DNA from: an uncultured Bacillota bacterium
GTDB taxonomy: Bacteria > Bacillota > Sulfobacillia > UBA995 > UBA9673
DNA: 12,321 bases
Assembly: GCA_937863905.1 (NCBI GenBank)
Contig: CALMHV010000407.1
Span: 1 to 12,321, forward strand
Direction: 5' to 3'
Within the stretch, counting starts at the first letter, position 1. Each line of letters starts with the position of its first letter. The notes under the pieces are model-generated. The model made no database searches, had not been told where the DNA came from, and worked only from the letters and a program-made list of their open reading frames with translations. Below, piece by piece: positions 6,693 to 12,321 of the stretch. Made by a program: the position numbers and the translations under genes.

Positions 6693-7653
6693 GCGGAGCC
6701 TCCTCCGGGGCGGGGATCCCCGCCAGACCGGCGACACGCCCGGCCAGCTGGGTGATGCTCGCGACCCCCTCGACCACCGAACGGGCCGACCGGCCGAAGG
6801 CCAGGACCGGGACCAGGTTTCTGGTGTGCCCCGCCGTCGACAGGTCTTCGATGTTCCCGTGGTCACTAGCCAGAACCAGCGTTAATTCTACATCATCCGG
6901 CCCGGCTCTGGGGAGCCCCAGCCCGGCGACCACCGAACCGAGAAAGGCGTCGAGGTTCGCCAGGACCGGCCCGACAAGCTCGGGGTCCCGGGCGTGTCCG
7001 GCCATGTCGGTCAAGAAGTATTCGTAAAGGCACAGGTCATGCCGGGCGGCCACATCCAGGGCGCGCCGGGCGGCCTCCCCGGGCGTCACGGGGGGAACCA
7101 CGTAGCTCTGCCCCTGGAGAGTCCAGCAGGTCACGTCGTGATAGACGGCCTCTCCCCGGACGAGGTCCTCCAGGGTCCGTAGGCGGAGCCCGGCCGCCAG
7201 GGCCGCCGCCGTCGTGGCCGAGGGCCGGCGCTCTCCGGAGAGGACCAGCGGCAGGCTGTCCGGGCGAAACATGTTGAGGAAAGTCACCCGCCGGCCGGCT
7301 CGCGCCCCCAGGGTCAGGACGTTTCGCTCCTCCAGGAGCAGGCGCAACTTCCCGGTCGGGTGGGCCTTGACGTGCCGCCCGACGTAGGCCGAGGCGTTCT
7401 CCCCGGTGAGGAGGGTGGTCTGGCCGGTGGCGCTCTGCGGGAGCCCCGGGACACCGAGGCAGGCGTCGGCCGCCCCGGCGAAGCCGGCCACCCCGGCGAA
7501 GCTCACGGGGCGCGCGCTGCCGGGGACAGGCGGGCCGTCCGGGTGGGCCAGGAGCGGGGCCAGAAAGGTGAGCCCCGGAGCGGCCACGGGGTTCCGGCCA
7601 GGGTCGCTTGTCCCGTACCCCAGGCCGTCGACGAAGACGAAGAGGACGCCCAC
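6673..7653 (-). CDS. Alkaline-phosphatase-superfamily metalloenzyme (phosphoglyceromutase/phosphopentomutase-like)
   Basis: A 326-residue soluble protein of the two-metal phosphohydrolase/mutase superfamily that includes iPGM, DeoB and alkaline phosphatase. Visible signatures are FVDGLGYG with metal ligand Asp9, PQSATGQTT where Ser74 aligns with the nucleophile of the iPGM SEVGH motif, TDMAGH (Asp216, His220), SDHGN (Asp264, His265) and the last ligand His276 in GHTRN. All expected metal ligands are present, so it is probably active, but the substrate cannot be read. At ~325 residues it is shorter than iPGM (~510) and DeoB (~390) and lacks a recognisable iPGM insert domain. The GTG start at 7653 is supported by GGAGGTGA eight bases upstream, which overlaps the polX stop. 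The 3' end overlaps mutS2 by 20 bases. The gene is an unusual guest in the zapA-polX-mutS2 operon. The superfamily is certain; the reaction is not known. Confidence 0.9.
   Translation of the reverse strand: MGVLFVFVDGLGYGTSDPGRNPVAAPGLTFLAPLLAHPDGPPVPGSARPVSFAGVAGFAGAADACLGVPGLPQSATGQTTLLTGENASAYVGRHVKAHPTGKLRLLLEERNVLTLGARAGRRVTFLNMFRPDSLPLVLSGERRPSATTAAALAAGLRLRTLEDLVRGEAVYHDVTCWTLQGQSYVVPPVTPGEAARRALDVAARHDLCLYEYFLTDMAGHARDPELVGPVLANLDAFLGSVVAGLGLPRAGPDDVELTLVLASDHGNIEDLSTAGHTRNLVPVLAFGRSARSVVEGVASITQLAGRVAGLAGIPAPEEAPRVRPDA
6699..6706 (-). promoter_or_regulatory. Shine-Dalgarno site of mutS2
   Basis: GGAGGAGG six bases before the GTG at 6692, inside the 3' part of the upstream gene. It decides against the longer in-frame reading that would begin near 6866, which adds 58 residues without family resemblance. 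Confidence 0.85.
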
Positions 7654-7661
7654 TCAGGAAG

Positions 7662-7669
7662 TCACCTCC
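7662..7669 (-). promoter_or_regulatory. Shine-Dalgarno site of the metalloenzyme gene, embedded in the polX stop
   Basis: GGAGGTGA, eight bases before the GTG at 7653. Its last three bases are the polX stop codon TGA, so ribosomes ending polX sit on the initiation site of the next gene. Confidence 0.85.
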
Positions 7670-9407
7670 GCTTCCCCAGGAGCTTCCGGAGTTCGGCCAG
7701 AGGGCGGGTGTTGGCCACATCGTCCGGGCCGAGCCAGGCTCGCCGCGCCGTGGCCACGCCGTAGGTCATGTCGCCCAGTGCCCGGACGGTGTGGGCGTCG
7801 GTGCTGACGGCGAGGAGACAGCCCGCCTCCTTGGCCCGCCGGGCGTCGGCGTCGCACAGGTCCAGGCGGTCGGGCGAGGCGTTGATCTCGAGAATGGTCC
7901 TGTGCTGGGCGGCCGCCGCGAGCAGGGCGTCAAGGTCCAGGTCGGAGGGTTCGCGCCGGCCGATGAGCCGTCCCGAGGGATGGCCGATGACGTCGACGTG
8001 GGGGTTCTCCGCCGCGGCCACCAGGCGCCGGGTGGTCTCTTCCGCCGGACGCCTCAGCCCGGAGTGGATGGACGCCGTCACGATGTCCAGCTCCGCGAGG
8101 GCCGCGTCGGGTAGGTCGAGTTCCCCGCCGGCCAGGACGTCGACCTCGACGCCGGCCAGAAGGCGGCACCCGCCCTCGCCGGCGCCCTCGCCGGCAGCCT
8201 CGCCGGCAGCCTCGCCCGAGGCGTTCAGGGCGTCGATGGCCTCCCTCTGCGCCAGGAGGCGTTTCTCGTCGAGGCCCCGGGCCATCGCCAGGAATTGCGT
8301 GTGGTCGGAGACGGCCAGGTACTCGTAGCCGAGCGCGCCCGCGGCGGTCGCCAGTTCCGGCAGGGAATCCTGGCCGTCCGACCAGTCGGAGTGGACGTGG
8401 AGGTCGCCCCGGATATCGGCGGGTTCGACAAGGCGCGGCAAGGCCCCCATCTCCCCGGGACCCTCGCGCAGTTCGGGAGGGATGAAGTCCAGACCCAGGG
8501 CCCCGTAGACATCCTCCTCCGACCGGGCCGGGAGGGGTTTCCCCTCCGCCCCGAGGAGGCCGTGGCCGTCGGTGGCCAGGCCCAGCGCGCAGGCCCGCTC
8601 CTGCAGCCGCGCGTTGTGGTCCGGGGGACCGGTGAACCAGTTCAGGGCCGTCCAGAAACGGTCCGGTGGGACGAAACGGGCGTCCACGGTCAGCCCGTAG
8701 TGCAGGACGGCGGTCAGGCGGTCGGACTCGCGCCCGGTGACCTCACGCACTTCCGGCAGGCCCGCGAAGCCCCGCGCCGCCGCCTCCGGGTCGCTGGCGG
8801 CCACCACGAGATTGACGTTCCGGACCGTGTCCCGCCAGCGCCTCACGCTGCCGGCCACGGCCGCCCGCACCACCTCCGGCAGAGCGGCCACGGCCTGGGC
8901 CAGAGCTTCCCCCACGGGACGCGCCAGGCCGAGAGGCACTTGGCCGGCCGTGCGACGGAAGGCGGCGATGCCGGCCAGGATGGTCTCTTCCTTCTTGGGG
9001 CCGAACCCGGAGAGGCGCCGGACGGCGCCCGAGCGCACGGCCTCCTCGAGTTGGTCGATGTTGGTCACGCCGAGTTCGCGCCAGAGACGGCCGGCCGTCT
9101 TGGGCCCGATGCCGGGAACGCGGAGAAGGTCGAGGACGGACGAGGGCACCTCGGCCGAGAGGCGTTCGAAGTAGGCCAGACGTCCGGTCTCGACAAGCTC
9201 GGCGATCTTCTTGGCCAGAGCTTCACCGACACCGGCGAGTTCCTGAAGACGGCCCTGGCGATGGAGGTCGGACATCTCCTCCCGCGAGGTCTCGATCGAG
9301 CGAGCGGCCCGCCGGTAGGTCATGGCCTTCGCCGCGTCGTCGCCGCCCTTGAGTTCGAGAAGGTCGCCGACGAGGCTCAGGACCCGGCTGACGGCGGAAT
9401 TCGTCAC
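7662..9407 (-). CDS. polX: Family X DNA polymerase/PHP protein with altered polymerase site
   Basis: Bacterial PolX normally fills gaps in base-excision repair and carries a PHP 3'-5' exonuclease. This 581-residue protein has the full architecture (B. subtilis PolX is about 570): helix-hairpin-helix 8-kDa domain (1-80), second HhH with VPGIGPKTAG (about 95-115), palm (about 160-245), thumb with NWFTGPPDHN, and a PHP domain (335-575). The palm keeps GSVRR (186-190) and the third acid Asp242, but the catalytic Asp-x-Asp reads Asn197-Val-Asn199, so polymerisation is probably lost. PHP ligands are all visible: His337/His339, Glu421, His448, His476, Asp537 and His539. The GTG at 9407 overlaps the zapA stop as GTGA and matches the family start; an ATG-like start at 9434 would add residues unlike the family. 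A short AGE-repeat insert lies near 396-411. Likely role: PHP-dependent nuclease in repair (inferred). Confidence 0.94.
   Translation of the reverse strand: MTNSAVSRVLSLVGDLLELKGGDDAAKAMTYRRAARSIETSREEMSDLHRQGRLQELAGVGEALAKKIAELVETGRLAYFERLSAEVPSSVLDLLRVPGIGPKTAGRLWRELGVTNIDQLEEAVRSGAVRRLSGFGPKKEETILAGIAAFRRTAGQVPLGLARPVGEALAQAVAALPEVVRAAVAGSVRRWRDTVRNVNLVVAASDPEAAARGFAGLPEVREVTGRESDRLTAVLHYGLTVDARFVPPDRFWTALNWFTGPPDHNARLQERACALGLATDGHGLLGAEGKPLPARSEEDVYGALGLDFIPPELREGPGEMGALPRLVEPADIRGDLHVHSDWSDGQDSLPELATAAGALGYEYLAVSDHTQFLAMARGLDEKRLLAQREAIDALNASGEAAGEAAGEGAGEGGCRLLAGVEVDVLAGGELDLPDAALAELDIVTASIHSGLRRPAEETTRRLVAAAENPHVDVIGHPSGRLIGRREPSDLDLDALLAAAAQHRTILEINASPDRLDLCDADARRAKEAGCLLAVSTDAHTVRALGDMTYGVATARRAWLGPDDVANTRPLAELRKLLGKRR
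8172..8219. repeat. Four 12-bp tandem repeats inside polX
   Basis: Four consecutive 12-base units close to GCCCTCGCCGGC (8172-8183, 8184-8195, 8196-8207, 8208-8219, the last diverged) encode an Ala-Gly-Glu-rich stretch on the minus strand. It lies in a loop of the PHP domain just before the metal-ligand segment GVEVD. The repeat keeps the frame and looks like a slippage product. Confidence 0.85.
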
Positions 9408-9949
9408 TGGTCCTCGTCTTCGGGAGGCTCCCACCCCGGCTCCGCACCTGGGCCGGGACGGGGGGACGCCTGACCGCCCGGGCCGGTCCTCAGGGCGTCA
9501 CCCGTGAAGAGCGTGTCCGCCGGCTCGTCGGCTGCCGACGCCTCAGAAGCGGCCGCCGACGCCTCGGAAGCAGCCGCCGACGCCTCGGAAACGGTGGCCG
9601 ACGCGCCGGGAGCGGGTCGCGCCGGAGCGGAGGTCCGCCCCGCCCGTGCTCCGGCCCCCTTCGGGGACTCCGGTTGGACCGCGGCGTGCCGCTGGCTCCA
9701 CTCCTCCTCCAGGAGTTGGGTGAGTTGCTCGTACTGCTCCTTGATCTTGAAGAGTTCGTCGGCCATGTTGATGGCCGCCAGGACCGCCACCCTCGACGTC
9801 CCGAGCTTCGGGTGGGCCTGCGCGACCTGGAGCATCTTGTCGTCGACGAACCGGGCGATACGCAGGATGTGCTCCTCCGACGCCCGCCCATGAATGGTGT
9901 AGTCTTCGCCAAGGATCTTAGCCGTCACTTTGATCGGTCTGTCCTCCAC
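9404..9949 (-). CDS. zapA: ZapA-type cell division protein with long low-complexity tail
   Basis: ZapA binds and bundles FtsZ filaments at the division ring in the cytoplasm. Residues 1 to about 90 match the small Firmicutes ZapA: a beta-hairpin start (IKVTAKILGEDYTIHG), SEEHILRIARFVDDKM, then VAVLAAINMADELFKIKEQY leading into a coiled coil ending near EEEW. A further ~90 residues rich in Ala, Ser, Pro and Gly follow, with three to four copies of a 7-residue SEASAAA unit and a very acidic end (EPPEDEDQ). Family members are usually 80-110 residues, so this one at 181 is about twice as long. The GTG start at 9949 has AGGAGGG six bases upstream. It begins 23 bases after pheT and its stop overlaps the polX start by four bases (GTGA). 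The N-terminal identification is good; the tail has no known function. Confidence 0.9.
   Translation of the reverse strand: MEDRPIKVTAKILGEDYTIHGRASEEHILRIARFVDDKMLQVAQAHPKLGTSRVAVLAAINMADELFKIKEQYEQLTQLLEEEWSQRHAAVQPESPKGAGARAGRTSAPARPAPGASATVSEASAAASEASAAASEASAADEPADTLFTGDALRTGPGGQASPRPGPGAEPGWEPPEDEDQ
9531..9614. repeat. 21-bp tandem repeats in the zapA tail
   Basis: Three near-identical 21-base units (9531-9551, 9552-9572, 9573-9593) and a diverged fourth (9594-9614), core GCCGACGCCTCGGAAGC on the plus strand. They encode seven-residue Ser-Glu-Ala-Ser-Ala-Ala-Ala copies on the minus strand. The unit is a multiple of three, so gain or loss of copies would keep the frame. Confidence 0.9.
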
Positions 9950-9955
9950 GCTGCA

Positions 9956-9962
9956 CCCTCCT
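9956..9962 (-). promoter_or_regulatory. Shine-Dalgarno site of zapA
   Basis: AGGAGGG six bases before the GTG at 9949, in the 23-base gap after pheT. It supports the GTG start. Confidence 0.8.
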
Positions 9963-9972
9963 AGGTCGAGAG

Positions 9973-12321
9973 CTACCGCAGGGCGGCCTTGAGGTCCTTC
10001 TCCAGGGCGGCCCGAACCCGCCCGTGGGCCTCGTCCACTTCGGCGTCGGTCAGGCTCCGGTCGGGTGACCGGTAGGTGACCCGCCAGGCCGTGGAACGCC
10101 GGCCCTCGGGCACCGGTTGTCCCCGGTAGAGATCGAAGAGTTCGACCCCGGCGCAGAGCCGCCCGGCCGAAGCCCGGATGACCTCGTGGATGCGGCCGGC
10201 CCCGACCTCCTCGGGGAGAACGACGGCGACGTCGCGAGTCACCGCCGGGTAGCGCGGGAGTTCCTCGACGCGCACGGCGACGGTGGAGACCCGGCCGACC
10301 GCATCGAGGTCGACCTCGACGGCCGTGACCTTCTCTTCGATGTCGACCGCGGAGAGGAGGCCCGGGTGTAGCTCACCAAATACTGCCAGTTCGACAGGGT
10401 TCTGGTCCGGCCCTGCCTGGGCGGCCGAGACAAGAGCCGCCTGACGTCCAGGGTGGAAGCGGCGGTCGTGGCTCGGGCGGACGGACCAGCCGTCCACGCC
10501 CAGGTCGCGGAGGACCGTCTCGGCCAGGCCCTTGGCGGCGTAGAAGTCGGGCTTCTTCCCCGGCGACTGCCACGAGACATCCGGGCCGGCGCCGGTCGAC
10601 ACCGCGGCCAGATACGTCTTCTCCAGCGGGAGATTCCCCGGGCCGAGCTCTCCCGGGGGCGGCCAGTACACCCGGCCCACCTCAAACAGCCGGAGGTCGG
10701 TCTCCCCACGGCTCCGGTTGTAGACCAGAGACTCGACCAGGCCGCCCAGGAGGCCTCGCCGCATGGCCGTCTGACCGGCCGCCAGGGGGTTGGCCAGAAG
10801 GAGCGGACGCACGGCCGGGTCAGAGACCGGGCTGAACAGAGCGTCCCGTTCGGGGTCGACCATCGAGAAGCGGAGAATCTCGGCAAAGCCCAGGCTCACC
10901 CCGACACCGCGAGCGCGGTCCTCCAGGCGCCGCCGGATGGGGCGGACCCCGACCGTGGTCGCTCCGCGCGGCAGGCTGGCCGGTATCTTGTCATACCCGT
11001 AGAGGCGCGCGACCTCCTCGACAAGGTCGGCCTCTTCGGAGACGTCCGGCCGCCACGAGGGGATGGTCACGACGAGATCGGGGCGGTCGGCCCCGGTCTC
11101 CTCCGGCTGCCAGGCGGCCTGGCGCACGCCAAAGCCAAGGAGCCGCAGGCAATCGCTGACTTCACTCCGACCCAGGTCCACGCCGAGCAGGGCGGCGACC
11201 CGGGGGCTCCGCAGGGTCAGCTCACGCGGGGCGTAGGGGCGCGGGTTGGCGTCCGCGGACCCCGGAGCCACGGTCCCGCCGGCGAACTCGGCGATGAGCG
11301 CCGCGGCGCGGGCCGAAGCGGGGTCCACGACCGCGGGGTCGGTTCCCTTGTCGAAACGCCCGGCGGCCTCGGAGGGCAAGGCGAGACGGGTCGCTGTCCG
11401 CCGGACCGACATCGGGTCGAAGGAAGCCGACTCGAGCAAGACATCGCCGGTGCCGGCCCGCACCTCGCTGTCCTGACCCCCCATCACGCCGGCCACGGCC
11501 ACCGGGCCGGATTCGTCGGCGATGACCAGGTCGGCGACGGTCAGGGTCCGCGAGACGCCGTCGAGGGTGACGATGCTCTCCCCTTCTTTGGCCCGGCGGA
11601 CGATGATGTGGCGGCCGGACACGCGCTCGAGGTCGAAGGCGTGGAGCGGCTGGCCGGACTCGAGCATCACGTAGTTGGTGGCGTCGACGATGTTGTTGAT
11701 GGGTCTCATGCCGGCGGCCAGAAGACGGAGTTGGACCAGCCACGGCGAGGCCCCCAGGGTCACCCCCCGGACGACCCGGGCGAGGTAGCGCGGGCAAAGG
11801 TCCGGGTCGGCGATGCTCACCTTCGCCAGCTCCGCGGCGGACGACACGGACCGGCCACCGCCGCGGCCCGGGGCCGCCGGCCCGAACCGGGCCAGGGGGT
11901 CGGGGTATCTGACGCCGTCCGGTCCGGCCCCGGTCAGGGCCGCGACCTCGCGGGCCACGCCCGCCAGGCTCTGGCAGAAAGCCGCGTAGTTGGGCGTGAG
12001 GTCGAGTTCGAGGACGCTCTCCGGAAGCCCCAGCGCGGCGCAAAGGTCGGCGCCGGGGGCGAGGTCCGCCGCGAGGATGAGGATACCCTCGCCCTCACGG
12101 GGTTTCTCCCCCAGGGCGAGTTCGGAGAGCGAGAGGAGCATGCCCTCGGAGGTGACGCCGCGGACGTTGGCGACCCTCATCTTCCACCCGCCCGGGAGCA
12201 GGGCCCCCGGCGGGGCGTAGGCGACGATGTCCCCCGGCCGCATGTTGGCGATACCGGCCACGGCCTGCCGCTTCGGGCCTCCGGCGTCCAGATCCACGAC
12301 CCAGTGCCGGCCGGCGCCTGG
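9973..12321 (-). CDS. pheT: Phenylalanyl-tRNA synthetase beta subunit (5' end cut by window edge)
   Basis: Beta subunit of the cytoplasmic alpha2-beta2 PheRS, which charges tRNA-Phe and hydrolyses Tyr-tRNA-Phe. The window shows 782 residues in frame to the right edge; about 40-50 N-terminal residues are missing, and the GTG at 12297 is not the true start because homology continues upstream of it. In order: the EMAP/OB tRNA-binding domain (MRPGDIVAYAPPGALLPGGW and GVTSEGMLLSLSEL), B3/B4 editing domain (NNIVDATNYVMLESGQPLHAFD, GVMGGQDSEV, GRFDKGTDP), B5 domain (APRELTLRSPRVAALLGV, IPSWRPDVSEEADLVEEVARLYGYDKI), the catalytic-like core, and a C-terminal anticodon-binding FDX-ACB domain (PRYPAVTRDVAVVLP to the end). 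Nothing is missing inside. The catalytic alpha subunit pheS should lie just beyond the right edge. It is the first visible gene of the operon continuing to zapA. Confidence 0.96.
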   Translation of the reverse strand, partial: PGAGRHWVVDLDAGGPKRQAVAGIANMRPGDIVAYAPPGALLPGGWKMRVANVRGVTSEGMLLSLSELALGEKPREGEGILILAADLAPGADLCAALGLPESVLELDLTPNYAAFCQSLAGVAREVAALTGAGPDGVRYPDPLARFGPAAPGRGGGRSVSSAAELAKVSIADPDLCPRYLARVVRGVTLGASPWLVQLRLLAAGMRPINNIVDATNYVMLESGQPLHAFDLERVSGRHIIVRRAKEGESIVTLDGVSRTLTVADLVIADESGPVAVAGVMGGQDSEVRAGTGDVLLESASFDPMSVRRTATRLALPSEAAGRFDKGTDPAVVDPASARAAALIAEFAGGTVAPGSADANPRPYAPRELTLRSPRVAALLGVDLGRSEVSDCLRLLGFGVRQAAWQPEETGADRPDLVVTIPSWRPDVSEEADLVEEVARLYGYDKIPASLPRGATTVGVRPIRRRLEDRARGVGVSLGFAEILRFSMVDPERDALFSPVSDPAVRPLLLANPLAAGQTAMRRGLLGGLVESLVYNRSRGETDLRLFEVGRVYWPPPGELGPGNLPLEKTYLAAVSTGAGPDVSWQSPGKKPDFYAAKGLAETVLRDLGVDGWSVRPSHDRRFHPGRQAALVSAAQAGPDQNPVELAVFGELHPGLLSAVDIEEKVTAVEVDLDAVGRVSTVAVRVEELPRYPAVTRDVAVVLPEEVGAGRIHEVIRASAGRLCAGVELFDLYRGQPVPEGRRSTAWRVTYRSPDRSLTDAEVDEAHGRVRAALEKDLKAALR

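Noticed and set aside
6693..6866. Upstream extension of mutS2 to 6866
   Set aside because: The added 58 residues are Arg/Ser/Pro-rich without family similarity, and a strong ribosome site precedes the GTG at 6692.
9408..9434. Upstream polX start at 9434
   Set aside because: The extra residues are unlike PolX; the GTG at 9407 forms the GTGA overlap with zapA and starts at the family N-terminus.
8295..9473. 392-codon plus-strand frame opposite polX
   Set aside because: Antisense to a well-supported gene, with low-complexity composition typical of third-position GC shadows.

Overview
This window is a GC-rich (roughly two-thirds G+C) stretch of bacterial chromosome with almost no non-coding DNA. 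Gene order and protein types point to a high-GC lineage of the Bacillota (Firmicutes), of the Symbiobacteria/Limnochordia/deep Clostridia kind. The run pheT - zapA - polX - mutS2 matches the B. subtilis pheT-rnhC-zapA-yshB-polX-mutSB order. The MutS2, PolX and class A PBP proteins are also of Firmicutes type. The species cannot be named from this sequence alone.

Layout. Positions 1-1256 (minus) hold tyrS, whose last few codons lie beyond the left edge. A 148-base divergent spacer (1257-1404) separates it from a bifunctional class A penicillin-binding protein on the plus strand (1405-3984). The spacer carries a hairpin followed by a U-run on the tyrS strand. The PBP gene meets mutS2 tail to tail, and one CTAG tetranucleotide supplies both stop codons. 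From 3981 to the right edge everything is on the minus strand and reads as one tightly packed operon in the order pheT (5' end missing) - zapA - polX - alkaline-phosphatase-superfamily hydrolase - mutS2. Its junctions are a 23-base gap, a 4-base overlap, an 8-base gap and a 20-base overlap.

How the genes fit together. tyrS and pheT charge tRNAs. zapA (FtsZ-ring stabiliser) and the PBP serve division and wall synthesis. polX and mutS2 belong to DNA repair, recombination control and, for MutS2, collided-ribosome rescue. The phosphatase-like gene sits in the operon without a clear partner, roughly where B. subtilis carries other genes (yshB, a cvpA homologue, lies between zapA and polX there).

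Most notable. (1) The PBP ends in an extra cupredoxin domain that aligns with the CuA domain of cytochrome oxidase subunit II, but three of its copper ligands (Cys, Cys, His) are replaced by Ser, Ala and Thr. (2) PolX has Asn-Val-Asn where the polymerase family has its catalytic Asp-x-Asp, while its PHP nuclease site looks intact, so it is probably a polymerase-dead nuclease. Lesser points are a doubled Cys/His module in the PBP, a long repetitive tail on ZapA, an enlarged linker and altered Smr motif in MutS2, and the hairpin before tyrS. No mobile element, CRISPR array, tRNA or rRNA was seen.
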